Notes under the pieces: model-generated
Database searches by the model: none
Seen by the model: only the letters and a program-made list of their open reading frames with translations
Told to the model about the DNA's origin: nothing
DNA from: Thiogranum sp963752745
GTDB taxonomy: Bacteria; Pseudomonadota; Gammaproteobacteria; DSM-19610
DNA: 64,000 nt
Assembly (NCBI GenBank): GCA_963752745.1
Contig: CAVWAK010000039.1
Location: 1 to 64,000, forward strand
Direction: 5' to 3'
In this document: piece after piece, positions 17,330 to 25,774 of the stretch
Numbering within the stretch: the first letter of the stretch is position 1
Layout of the letters: each line of letters opens with the position of its first letter
Translations under genes and position numbers: made by a program

Positions 17330-19204
17330 CTATTTGAACTCGTCCACGGCATGTCCTGCCATGGCCTGGTGAATATTGGCATTCATGCGGCGGTCAACAA
17401 AAACCGTGCTGACTGCCTCAAGTTTTTCGATGGCTGTTTTGATGGCTCGATGGTTATCACCTGCCTGCGCATTGCCCAGCGCTTCGGCTGCAGCATCGAT
17501 CGCTTTTCGTTCACTGCTATCCAGATACTTATCGCCATCCTGTTTCAACGCAGCCTGCAAGGCTTCGAGAACCCGGTCGGCTTCGACCTGTTGTTCACGC
17601 AAGCGGCGAGCTTCCATGTCACCCTGAGCATGATCCATAGAGGCGCGCAGCATGGTTTCAATTTCATTATCCGTCAAGCCGTACGATGGCTTCACTTCGA
17701 TATGCGCTTTCACGCCACTGTTTTGTTCTTCGGCAGAGACACTGAGCAGACCATCGGCGTCGACCTGGAAAGTAACGCGGATACGCGCCGCTCCAGCGGT
17801 CATTGGTGGCATGTCACGTAATTCGAAACGGGCCAGTGAGCGACAATCATCAATCAATTCCCGCTCACCCTGCACCACGTGGAGCGCCATGGCCGTTTGG
17901 CCATCCTTGAAAGTCGTAAACTCCTGGGCCCGTGCAACCGGAATCGTGGTGTTACGCGGAATAATTTTTTCAGAGAGCCCCCCCATGGTCTCGAGGCCCA
18001 ATGACAAGGGAATGACGTCCAGCAACAACATTTCGTCTTCAGGTTTGTTACCGGCGAGAATGTCGGCCTGTACGGCGGCACCGATGGCGACAACCTTGTC
18101 GGGGTCGATATCCACGAGCGGTGGCTTTTCGAAGAAATCCCCAACCATGCTGCGCACCTTGCGCACACGCGTCGAACCACCCACCATGACAAGGTCGTGC
18201 ACGTCTTCAATACCGACACCAGCATCTCTCAACACACGTCTGCAGGGCATCAAGGTCTTGCGGATCAAGGGTTCAAGCAACTCATCGAGTATTTCGATGG
18301 TCAATACACCCCGCCAGCGACTGCCATCCTCCAGCTCGATATCGATATCTGCCGAATCGCTACCGGTCAGGGCCTCCTTGGCCGCACAGGCTGACTGTAA
18401 AAGCCGGCGCTGCAGCGAGTGACTCAAATCTTTACCGATACCGGCCTGCCCCATAATCCAGGTGGCGACCAGATTGTCCATGTCGTCGCCGCCGAGTGCT
18501 GTATCCCCTGCGGTAGCCAGCACTTCGAAGACTCCCTGGCTGAGGCGCAAGATAGATATATCAAACGTACCACCGCCCAGGTCGTAGACGGCAATGACAC
18601 CATCCGAACCCCGGTCCAGCCCGTAAGCGACAGCCGCTGCCGTAGGCTCATTTAAAAGACGTAACACCTTGAGCCCGGCCAAAGTACCCGCATCCTTGGT
18701 GGCCTGACGCTGGGCATCGTCAAAATAGGCTGGCACGGTAATCACCACACCCGTCAGCTCACCGCCCAGTGTCGTCTCGGCCCGCTGCTTGAGCACCATC
18801 AGGATATCGGCAGATACCTGTACAGGACTGCGATCACCGGCAGCCGTGCGGATCAGCGGCATACCCGACTCGCCAGCAACGAATTCGTAGGGCAGCCTGG
18901 TCCCGAGACCCTTAACATCGTCGACGCCACGCCCCATGAAACGCTTCACGGAAACAATGGTATTCAGCGGGTCGCTGGCAGCCTGGGTCCTGGCTTCTTT
19001 TCCAACACTACAGTCACCGTCCGGCATATAACGCACTACTGAAGGCAAAAGATGCAGCCCGTTTTCATCGGCCAGCGTATCTGCCACTCCGCTACGCACA
19101 CTGGCGACCAGCGAATTAGTGGTTCCAAGGTCAATGCCCGCTGCGAGCCGGTGCTCGTGTGGCGCGGTTGCTTGACCGGGTTCTGAAATCTGTAACAGGG
19201 CCAT
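17330..19204 (-). CDS. hscA: Fe-S assembly Hsp70 chaperone HscA
   Basis: HscA is the specialised Hsp70 that, with HscB, binds the LPPVK motif of IscU and drives cluster transfer. The ATPase domain shows 'GIDLGTTNSLVA', 'PAYFDDAQRQATKDAG' and 'AVYDLGGGTFDISIL'. The substrate-binding domain follows from about residue 395, ending in a helical lid. The length of 624 aa is close to E. coli's 616. Its start overlaps the hscB stop by one base. The presence of this chaperone implies that an IscU exists, though none is encoded in this operon. Confidence 0.96.
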   Translation of the reverse strand: MALLQISEPGQATAPHEHRLAAGIDLGTTNSLVASVRSGVADTLADENGLHLLPSVVRYMPDGDCSVGKEARTQAASDPLNTIVSVKRFMGRGVDDVKGLGTRLPYEFVAGESGMPLIRTAAGDRSPVQVSADILMVLKQRAETTLGGELTGVVITVPAYFDDAQRQATKDAGTLAGLKVLRLLNEPTAAAVAYGLDRGSDGVIAVYDLGGGTFDISILRLSQGVFEVLATAGDTALGGDDMDNLVATWIMGQAGIGKDLSHSLQRRLLQSACAAKEALTGSDSADIDIELEDGSRWRGVLTIEILDELLEPLIRKTLMPCRRVLRDAGVGIEDVHDLVMVGGSTRVRKVRSMVGDFFEKPPLVDIDPDKVVAIGAAVQADILAGNKPEDEMLLLDVIPLSLGLETMGGLSEKIIPRNTTIPVARAQEFTTFKDGQTAMALHVVQGERELIDDCRSLARFELRDMPPMTAGAARIRVTFQVDADGLLSVSAEEQNSGVKAHIEVKPSYGLTDNEIETMLRASMDHAQGDMEARRLREQQVEADRVLEALQAALKQDGDKYLDSSERKAIDAAAEALGNAQAGDNHRAIKTAIEKLEAVSTVFVDRRMNANIHQAMAGHAVDEFK

Positions 19205-19749
19205 CAGTAAAGCTCGTCTTCCAGGTCGGCTTCCAGTTCCTGCACCTCATTGTTGAGGCGCGTAAAAAATTGCATGCGCAGGGCGAGTGTAACTGCTTGG
19301 TCAATATCAGCACCACTGTCGAGTGCCTGACCCAGCGCGGCTTCAAGATCACGATACTGATCTCTGATCTGCCGCGAAAGCGTATCCAGAACTTGCAGGG
19401 GGTCGTCCTGTATACGCACTTCCGCCAACTGTTCACGTAACTCAATCTGCTGCATCAGAAATTCGGGATCCTGGTGCGTCTGCTGTTGATCTTCAATCGC
19501 GTGGCCACGCAGCGCAAGAAGGTACTGCCCGCGTTTCAACGGGTCCTTGAGAGTCTCGAAGGCCTCGTTTATTTGCGCAGCCCGTTGCACCGAGAGACGG
19601 CGTTCCTGATCACTGGCATTCGCAAACCGGTCCGGATGTGCTGTGCGCTGCAACTCGCGATAGCGCGCATCCAGATCTTTGCGATCAAGCCGGTAATGCT
19701 CGGGCAACGCAAAAAGCTCAAAGTGATTTTGTGACAGGGTAGTAGACAT
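19204..19749 (-). CDS. hscB: Fe-S assembly J-protein co-chaperone HscB
   Basis: HscB delivers IscU to HscA and stimulates its ATPase. The J domain (residues about 8-80) includes the diagnostic 'HPDRFAN' (HPD loop) and 'AAQINEAFETLKDPLKRGQY'. The C-terminal three-helix bundle binds IscU. The length of 181 aa is normal. It starts just beyond a strong terminator that follows iscA, so hscB-hscA-fdx-iscX must be reached by read-through or from a separate promoter, which was not identified. Confidence 0.94.
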   Translation of the reverse strand: MSTTLSQNHFELFALPEHYRLDRKDLDARYRELQRTAHPDRFANASDQERRLSVQRAAQINEAFETLKDPLKRGQYLLALRGHAIEDQQQTHQDPEFLMQQIELREQLAEVRIQDDPLQVLDTLSRQIRDQYRDLEAALGQALDSGADIDQAVTLALRMQFFTRLNNEVQELEADLEDELY

Positions 19750-19759
19750 TGCTTACCTG

Positions 19760-19788
19760 AAAAAAAACATCCCCGCCAAAGCGGGGAT
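19760..19788 (-). terminator. Rho-independent terminator between iscA and hscB
   Basis: On the minus strand an 8-bp perfect stem, ATCCCCGC-TTTG-GCGGGGAT, is followed by G and eight Ts (19767-19760). This is a textbook intrinsic terminator 38 bp after the iscA stop. It would reduce transcription into hscB-hscA-fdx-iscX, making the chaperone genes less abundant than iscR/S/A or independently controlled. Confidence 0.88.
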
Positions 19789-19826
19789 CGCATTCGCGTT
19801 TGATAGCCAACATGCAACGTCAGCAG

Positions 19827-20150
19827 TCAAACATTAAAACTTTCGCCGCACCCGCACGCGTCCTTGACGTTGGGATTATTGAACTTGAATCCCTCGTTCA
19901 ACCCTTCCTTGGCAAAATCGAGCTCTGTGCCGTCGATATAGACCAGACTCTTCTGGTCCACAATCACCTTAACACCGTGATCCTCGAAGACCGTATCACC
20001 GTCACCAATCTCGTCAACAAATTCCAGAACATACGCCATGCCGGAGCAACCCGAGGTGCGCACGCCGAGACGCAAACCTGCGCCTTTGCCACGCTGGCCG
20101 AGGAAGGCCTTAACCCGGCTGGCCGCCGCATCAGTCAGTGTAACCGCCAT
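19827..20150 (-). CDS. iscA: A-type Fe-S carrier IscA
   Basis: IscA is an A-type carrier that delivers clusters to [4Fe-4S] proteins. The three conserved cysteines, Cys35 ('RTSGCSGMAY'), Cys99 and Cys101 ('DACGCGESF'), lie exactly as in E. coli IscA. It starts 12 bp after iscS with an ideal TAGGAGG site that overlaps the iscS stop codon. iscU, which normally separates iscS from iscA, is missing. Confidence 0.96.
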   Translation of the reverse strand: MAVTLTDAAASRVKAFLGQRGKGAGLRLGVRTSGCSGMAYVLEFVDEIGDGDTVFEDHGVKVIVDQKSLVYIDGTELDFAKEGLNEGFKFNNPNVKDACGCGESFNV

Positions 20151-20162
20151 ACTTACAGCCTC

Positions 20163-21383
20163 CTAGTGAGCCGCCCATTGGACGCTTTCGAGATCGACAC
20201 CATCCTTGAACATTTCCCACAGCGGCGACAGGTCGCGCAACTTGTCGATCTTGCCCTTGACCAGTTCGATGGTGTAATCAATTTCCTCTTCGGTGGTAAA
20301 GCGCCCGATAGTGAACCGAATCGAACTATGTGCCAATTCATCGTTGCGGCCCAGCGCACGCAGTACATACGAAGGTTCCAGACTGGCACTGGTACAGGCT
20401 GAACCTGACGATACCGCCAGGTCCTTGAGCGCCATAATGAGACTCTCGCCCTCGACAAAATTGAAACTGATATTCAGGTTACCCGCAATACGCTGTTCCA
20501 GATCACCGTTGATATAAACTTCTTCAATATCCTTGAATCCATCCACCAGGCGATTACGCAGTTTCAAGAGGCGTTCGTTGTCGGCCGCCATCTCTTCCTG
20601 CGCCAGACGGAAAGCTTCGCCCATGCCGACGATCTGGTGTGTCGCCAGGGTCCCTGAGCGCAAACCGCGCTCATGACCACCACCGTGCATCTGGGCTTCC
20701 AGACGAACGCGCGGTTTGCGGCGAACATACAGGGCACCGATACCCTTCGGGCCGTAAATCTTGTGCGCGGAAAAGGACATCAGGTCGACTTTCTGCTTCT
20801 CCAGGTCGATATCAACTTTACCGGGACTCTGTGCAGCATCGACATGGAAGATAATTTTGCGTTCACGGCAAATCTCGCCAATCGCAGCAATATCCTGGAT
20901 CACACCGATTTCGTTGTTCACGTGCATGACGCTCACCAGAACGGTATCGTCGCGCAGGGCCGCCTTGAATTTATCCAAATTCAGCAGACCGGAAGGCTCG
21001 GGATCAAGGTAGGTCACTTCAAACCCTTCACGCTCCAATTGTCGACAGGAGTCAAGCACCGCCTTGTGTTCAGTTTTCAGCGTAACGATATGCTTGCCCT
21101 GTTTCTGGTAAAAATGGGCCGCACCCTTGATAGCCAGATTGTCTGATTCCGTGGCACCGCTGGTCCAGATGATTTCCCTGGGGTCAGCGTTGACCAGTGC
21201 AGCTACGTTAGCGCGCGCCTCTTCGACTGCCTCGTCAGCATGCCAGCCAAACACATGGGAACGCGATGCCGGATTACCAAACTCCCCCTGCGGGGTCAGA
21301 TAAGTACACATTTTTTCAGCAACGCGCGGATCAACCGGCGTGGTTGCCGAGTAATCAAGATAAATCGGTGTGTTTACAGTCAT
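20163..21383 (-). CDS. iscS: Cysteine desulfurase IscS
   Basis: IscS is the PLP enzyme that removes sulfur from cysteine for Fe-S clusters and tRNA thiolation. Lys208 in 'SFSAHKIYGPKG' binds PLP, and Cys330 in 'SSGSACTSASLEPSYVLRAL' is the persulfide cysteine on the long loop of group I enzymes. The C-terminal tail 'SPLWEMFKDGVDLESVQW' that docks IscU is intact. The length of 406 aa matches E. coli (404). It is preceded by a second desulfurase gene and followed directly by iscA. Confidence 0.96.
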   Translation of the reverse strand: MTVNTPIYLDYSATTPVDPRVAEKMCTYLTPQGEFGNPASRSHVFGWHADEAVEEARANVAALVNADPREIIWTSGATESDNLAIKGAAHFYQKQGKHIVTLKTEHKAVLDSCRQLEREGFEVTYLDPEPSGLLNLDKFKAALRDDTVLVSVMHVNNEIGVIQDIAAIGEICRERKIIFHVDAAQSPGKVDIDLEKQKVDLMSFSAHKIYGPKGIGALYVRRKPRVRLEAQMHGGGHERGLRSGTLATHQIVGMGEAFRLAQEEMAADNERLLKLRNRLVDGFKDIEEVYINGDLEQRIAGNLNISFNFVEGESLIMALKDLAVSSGSACTSASLEPSYVLRALGRNDELAHSSIRFTIGRFTTEEEIDYTIELVKGKIDKLRDLSPLWEMFKDGVDLESVQWAAH

Positions 21384-21422
21384 AATCCCATGTACCTGCT
21401 TTATTCGTCCTGCGTTTAACCA

Positions 21423-22571
21423 CTACCACCCAGAAACCTGGCTGGCCTTGTCTAACCATTTCATCTGCTGGGCAAATGCCGCCAACAGAGTATCAATATC
21501 GGCGTCGGTTGTTTCCCGCCCCAGACTGATACGTATGGCACCGCGAGCCAGCTCGGCCTCCACGCCCATCGCCATCAGAACATGACTCGGCTCTGTCTTG
21601 CCGCTGGAGCAAGCTGAACCACTCGAAACGGCGATACCGGCCTTGTCCAGCTGCATCAGTAATGTTTCTCCATCCAGCCCGGCCACCGCCAGCTGCAATG
21701 TGTTCGGCAATCGTTCTGCAGTAGCCGCAAACACGGTCACCTGCGGATAGCGCTGCAGGCCTGCCTGTGCCCGGTCACGCAAGGCAGCCATCTTTGCAGC
21801 ACGGCTTTGCAGGCCGTCAACAGCCAACTCAGCCGCGACGCCAAAACCGACAATTGCGGCGATATTCTCGGTGCCGGCTCGCAAACCGTATTCCTGTCCA
21901 CCACCAAGCTGCAACGGCACCAGCTCCAGCGATTTGTCGACAACCAGCGCACCTACACCTTTTGGACCGTAAAGTTTGTGCGCCGACAGACTCATTAACT
22001 GTGCGCCGCTTGCCGCAAAATCCAGTGGCAGCTTGCCCGCTGCCTGTATTGCATCGGTATGAAAGACTGCGCCGGCCGTGCGCGCCAGATCCGCAAGCTG
22101 TGCCACCGGTTGAATCACACCGGTCTCGTTATTCGCCGCCATCACCGATACCAGCCGGGTATCGCTCTTCAGTATCTCTTTCAGGTGCTCGGGCAATACA
22201 CGACACTGCCCGTCCACATCAATCTCGTTCAGTTGCCAACCACTCGCCCGCAAAGCCCGAGCCGGTTCAAGCACCGAAGGATGTTCAACGGCACTGACCG
22301 CAATGCTGGTCGGCGCATATCCGGCCGTCACAGCATGCAGCGCAAGGTTGTTAGCCTCTGTGCCGCCGCTGGTAAATATTACCTGGCTGGCATGCACACC
22401 CACCAAAGACGCCACCTGTTCCCGAGCCCTGTCGAGCTGTGCCCGAACGACACGGCCAAACTGGTGAGTGCTGGAAGGGTTGCCCGGCATGCCAGCCAAG
22501 CAATCTGTCATGGCACTCAACACCCGTTCATCGAGTGGCGTACTGGCGTTGTAATCCAGATAAAGCTTCAT
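21423..22571 (-). CDS. Second NifS/IscS-like cysteine desulfurase
   Basis: This class V aminotransferase is clearly related to, but distinct from, the IscS encoded 39 bp downstream. The PLP lysine lies in 'SLSAHKLYGPKGVGAL' and the catalytic cysteine in 'SSGSACSSGKTEPSHVL'. The loop lacks the IscS T-S-A-S-L segment, and the C-terminus ends at '...MKWLDKASQVSGW' without the IscU-docking tail. At 382 aa it resembles NifS-type enzymes. It sits between iscR and iscS (16 bp from iscR), so it is probably IscR-controlled. Its sulfur acceptor is unknown. Confidence 0.88.
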   Translation of the reverse strand: MKLYLDYNASTPLDERVLSAMTDCLAGMPGNPSSTHQFGRVVRAQLDRAREQVASLVGVHASQVIFTSGGTEANNLALHAVTAGYAPTSIAVSAVEHPSVLEPARALRASGWQLNEIDVDGQCRVLPEHLKEILKSDTRLVSVMAANNETGVIQPVAQLADLARTAGAVFHTDAIQAAGKLPLDFAASGAQLMSLSAHKLYGPKGVGALVVDKSLELVPLQLGGGQEYGLRAGTENIAAIVGFGVAAELAVDGLQSRAAKMAALRDRAQAGLQRYPQVTVFAATAERLPNTLQLAVAGLDGETLLMQLDKAGIAVSSGSACSSGKTEPSHVLMAMGVEAELARGAIRISLGRETTDADIDTLLAAFAQQMKWLDKASQVSGW

Positions 22572-22587
22572 GCCGGTGTACCAGGGA

Positions 22588-23070
22588 TCAGACCGGGTCC
22601 ACTACCCTTTGAGTCGATTCCAGCGCAACGCTAACATCGGGAAGATTATCTGCTGCAGCCTGCCTGGCATTCCCCTGGTCCACCAGCTGGCCCAGGGTGA
22701 TCTCATTAAGGAAGCTGTAAATCTGATCACTCAAATCAGTCCACAAATCGTGCGTCAGACAGCGTCTGCCATCCTGGCAATCTCCGAGCCCACCGCACCT
22801 CGTAGCGTCCACGCTCTCATCCACTGCCGTTACGACTTCTGCCACCGGAATTTCATAGGGGGATCGGCTCAGCGAATAACCGCCACCCGGTCCGCGCGTA
22901 CTCAAGACCAGCCCATGTTTGCGCAGTCGGGTAAACAACTGCTCGAGATAGGACAGCGAAATACCCTGACGCTCGGAAATACCCGCCAAGGTGACCGGCC
23001 CCTCATCCACATGCAGCGCCAGATCCAACATAGCGGTGACCGCATAGCGACCCTTACTGGTCAATTTCAT
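22588..23070 (-). CDS. iscR: Rrf2-family Fe-S sensor IscR
   Basis: IscR represses the isc operon when it holds a [2Fe-2S] cluster and controls other genes without it. The N-terminal winged HTH ('MKLTSKGRYAVTAMLDLALH', 'STRGPGGGYSLSR') is followed by the ligands Cys92, Cys98, Cys104 and His107, the same numbers as in E. coli. The length is 160 aa. A type 1 IscR site covers its promoter (23117-23141), so it is autoregulated. Confidence 0.96.
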   Translation of the reverse strand: MKLTSKGRYAVTAMLDLALHVDEGPVTLAGISERQGISLSYLEQLFTRLRKHGLVLSTRGPGGGYSLSRSPYEIPVAEVVTAVDESVDATRCGGLGDCQDGRRCLTHDLWTDLSDQIYSFLNEITLGQLVDQGNARQAAADNLPDVSVALESTQRVVDPV

Positions 23071-23108
23071 ACCAAACTTACCCGACTCAAGCCTTTAAAA
23101 ACACGAGT

Positions 23109-23141
23109 AAAGTGCCATACCCGAGTAAAACAGTCAAGAAT
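23109..23141 (-). promoter_or_regulatory. iscR promoter with type 1 IscR binding site
   Basis: The minus strand reads ATTCTTGACTGTTTTACTCG followed by GGTAT (23141-23117). It matches the 25-bp type 1 IscR consensus (ATASYYGACT-RWWWY-AGTCRRSTAT) with two mismatches by eye. TTGACT (23137-23132) doubles as a -35 element, with a weak CACTTT -10 17 bp on. A second copy of the half motif TTTACTCG lies 18 bp downstream (23111-23104). The site overlaps the last codons of cysE, so the isc promoter is embedded in the upstream gene. Confidence 0.8.
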
Positions 23142-23952
23142 TATCCTCGGACGGTTTGAGGGGTTTTTCAGTTTCTTCGCCGGTTTCAATGGGTTCCGTG
23201 CTGCAGGCGCTCACAAGCTCACAAGGCCCAAGGTCTGGCATCTGCATTTCTGACACCTCCGCACCCAACCCTTTCAAGCCGCGACACATGTCCTCGAGTC
23301 GCTTATCCATGATATGAATATGGTCAAGCATATTGTTGATGGCACTGGCTACCGGGTCCGGTGCATCCTGGGTGCCCCCGTAAGCATCGAAACCCATTTT
23401 CTTGGCAATCGCTTCGCGGCGTTTTTGCTGTTCGTCCAGACTGCCGCCAACCACACGCCCCGGGACACCAACGACTGTCGCACCGTCCGGCACATCCTTG
23501 AGCACGACCGCATTCGAACCAATACGGACGTCATCCCCGATATTGAGTGGGCCCAGCACCTTCGCACCGGCACCAATAACCACATCATTGCCAAGTGTTG
23601 GGTGGCGCTTGCCCTTGACCCAGCTGGTGCCACCCAGCGTCACTCCGTGATACAGGGTACAGTCGTCACCAATCTCGGCTGTCTCACCGATCACCACACC
23701 CATGCCATGATCGATAAAAAAACGGCGGCCGATTTTTGCCCCTGGATGAATTTCAATCCCGGTAAACAGGCGAGCGATATTCGACAGAATACGTGCCAGC
23801 CACGGCAACCCGTTGCGAAACAGTTTGTGGCTGATGCGATGCAGCAATACAGCATGAAAACCTGGATAGGTGGTTACGACCTCAAGGCGTGTACGTGCCG
23901 CCGGATCACGATCGAAAATGCAGTCGAGGTCTTCGCGCAGTCGTTCCCACAT
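23134..23952 (-). CDS. cysE: Serine O-acetyltransferase
   Basis: CysE makes O-acetylserine, the carbon skeleton for cysteine, which the desulfurases next door consume. The N-terminal helices ('MWERLREDLDCIFDRDPAA') lead to left-handed hexapeptide repeats with 'HPGAKIGRRFFIDHGMGVVI' and 'GVTLGGTSW'. A C-terminal extension of about 90 residues is acidic and contains two Cys. The length of 272 aa fits the shorter-N-terminus (NifP/EpsC-like) form. It sits upstream of iscR, as in many relatives. Confidence 0.94.
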   Translation of the reverse strand: MWERLREDLDCIFDRDPAARTRLEVVTTYPGFHAVLLHRISHKLFRNGLPWLARILSNIARLFTGIEIHPGAKIGRRFFIDHGMGVVIGETAEIGDDCTLYHGVTLGGTSWVKGKRHPTLGNDVVIGAGAKVLGPLNIGDDVRIGSNAVVLKDVPDGATVVGVPGRVVGGSLDEQQKRREAIAKKMGFDAYGGTQDAPDPVASAINNMLDHIHIMDKRLEDMCRGLKGLGAEVSEMQMPDLGPCELVSACSTEPIETGEETEKPLKPSEDNS

Positions 23953-24058
23953 ACATTCACCTTTGGCTATCAGTTTGCCTACTATACCGCGACCATTGAA
24001 TAATTCCTGTTACAACCACAGCAGTCATACTGCTATACATTCGCCCTGAACATATCAA

Positions 24059-24769
24059 CTACCGGGTTTTTTGATCTACTGCCGTGAGTATCCCACGCAG
24101 GATATTAATCTCATTTTCGTTCGGGCGGACTCGCCCAAACAAACGGCGCAAACGACGCATCAGCTGGCGGGGATTTTCGGGGTTAAGAAAATCAATTCCG
24201 GTCAGCGTGCTTTCCAGGTGCCGATAAAACAATTCCATTTCATCGGCAGTGGCAAACCGGTGATTTTTTTCCATCTTTTCCGCCGGAATGCCAGCGGCCA
24301 TGCGAAGCTCGTAGGCAATGACCTGCACAGCGGCAGCAACATTCAGCGATGGATAATCCGGATTGGCTGGTATTTGCACCAGGTAATGACAGCGATCAAG
24401 CTCTTCGTTGGTCAAGCCGGTGCGCTCTCGTCCAAACAATATTGCCGACAGCGTGCTCTCTGGCTGTTGCATAACCAGCTCGGCACATTGCCGTGGATTC
24501 AGCATCGGTACCGGCAAGGTCCGGCTGCGTGCGCTGGCACCAATTACCAGGCCCGCTCCGGCGATAGCTTCATCCAGTCCGCTAACACAGTGCGCGCTGG
24601 AAAGCAGATCATCTGCGCCGGACGCGCGGGCCGTAGCCTCGGCACTTGGAAAATGCTGCGGACTGACTAAAAACAGTTCCGCAAGCCCCATATTTTTCAT
24701 CGCGCGTGCTGCGGCACCGATATTGCCAGGGTGGCTGGTATTCACCAGAATAATACGCGATTGACGCAT
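24059..24769 (-). CDS. trmJ: tRNA (Cm32/Um32) 2'-O-methyltransferase TrmJ
   Basis: TrmJ is a SPOUT-fold enzyme that methylates the ribose of position 32 in tRNAs. The N-terminus 'RIILVNTSHPGNIGAAARAM' and the knot motifs 'ILFGRERTGLTNEEL' and 'IPANPDYPSLNVAAAVQV' are diagnostic. The length of 236 aa is usual. The conserved order trmJ-cysE-iscR is kept. A small dyad (AGCAGT-ATG-ACTGCT) follows in the gap to cysE but lacks a T-run. Confidence 0.94.
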   Translation of the reverse strand: MRQSRIILVNTSHPGNIGAAARAMKNMGLAELFLVSPQHFPSAEATARASGADDLLSSAHCVSGLDEAIAGAGLVIGASARSRTLPVPMLNPRQCAELVMQQPESTLSAILFGRERTGLTNEELDRCHYLVQIPANPDYPSLNVAAAVQVIAYELRMAAGIPAEKMEKNHRFATADEMELFYRHLESTLTGIDFLNPENPRQLMRRLRRLFGRVRPNENEINILRGILTAVDQKTR

Positions 24770-24772
24770 ACC

Positions 24773-25774
24773 TTATGCCCGCCGCATTCCGAAAGGCATT
24801 GCGGCATCAATATCACGAAGACCAGCAATCGACATCAACAGGCGATCAATCCCCAGCGCCACGCCCGCACAATCCGGCAGCCCATCACGCAATGCCGCCA
24901 CCAGCTGTACATCCAACGGCACACTTGCCTGCCCCGCCTGCTGCCTGACCACATTATCAATCTCAAAACGCCGTTGTTGCTCATCAGCATTCGCAAGTTC
25001 ATGAAACCCGTTCGCCAGTTCAATACCTTTGAAATACAGTTCGAAGCGCTCAGCCACCGGCTGCGGCTGCTGGCGAACCCGCGCCAACGAAGCCTGACTA
25101 ACCGGATAGTCATAAACAAACAGCGGCGCATCATCCAGTCGCGGTTCCAGCCAGTGTGTCACCAGCAGATCGAGCCAGGGGTCGAGCATGTCGCCAGGCA
25201 TCGTCTCCGGCACGGAAGCCAGCTCCGATTGAGCGAATCGTCTGAATGCGTCGAGCGGATCTGACCAGGGGTCCAGGCCGGTCTCGTTGAGAAACCACTG
25301 CTGGTAGGTCAGCCGTCGTGCCGGCACGTAGTCGCAGACACCCTCCATCACAGTCGCCATAAGCACATCAATTTCATCCATCAACGCATGATGGTCGCTA
25401 CCCGGCCGGTACCACTCGAGCATAAGGAACTCGGGATTGTGCCGTCGCCCCAACTCACCGTTGCGAAACACATGACATAGCTGATAAATCGGTCCGCTGC
25501 CCGCCGCAAGCAGGCGTTTCATCGGAAACTCAGGTGAGGTGTGCAAATACAATGGCGAAACGCCGATCGAGGGACCCCACCAACGCGTCTGGAACGACTC
25601 GATCGCGGGATCAGTACTGCCAGCCTGCGACAACATCGGCGTGTCTACTTCCAGAACATCACGGTCAGCAAAATAATTACGAATGCGCGCCAGCAGACGG
25701 GCGCGCAACCTCAGGGTTTCGAGCTCGGCACCGGGGCGCCATCCGGAGTCTGCGGTGGATTCAGTCCTTGGCAC
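24773..25774 (-). CDS. epmA: EF-P beta-lysine ligase EpmA (PoxA/GenX)
   Basis: EpmA attaches (R)-beta-lysine to Lys34 of EF-P. It is a class II lysyl-tRNA synthetase paralogue without the anticodon domain: 'FADRDVLEVDTPMLS', 'LHTSPEFPMKRLLAAGSG', 'CHVFRNGELGRRHNPEF' and C-terminal 'GVALGIDRLLM' are visible. A TTG at 25822 would lengthen the frame into efp. I prefer GTG 25774, which overlaps the efp stop and gives 333 aa, near the usual 325. Having efp immediately upstream confirms the role. Confidence 0.93.
   Translation of the reverse strand: MPRTESTADSGWRPGAELETLRLRARLLARIRNYFADRDVLEVDTPMLSQAGSTDPAIESFQTRWWGPSIGVSPLYLHTSPEFPMKRLLAAGSGPIYQLCHVFRNGELGRRHNPEFLMLEWYRPGSDHHALMDEIDVLMATVMEGVCDYVPARRLTYQQWFLNETGLDPWSDPLDAFRRFAQSELASVPETMPGDMLDPWLDLLVTHWLEPRLDDAPLFVYDYPVSQASLARVRQQPQPVAERFELYFKGIELANGFHELANADEQQRRFEIDNVVRQQAGQASVPLDVQLVAALRDGLPDCAGVALGIDRLLMSIAGLRDIDAAMPFGMRRA

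Noticed and set aside
17652..18422. A 256-codon plus-strand frame opposite hscA
   Set aside because: It is Ser/Arg/Thr-rich antisense of a conserved Hsp70 gene with no family features.
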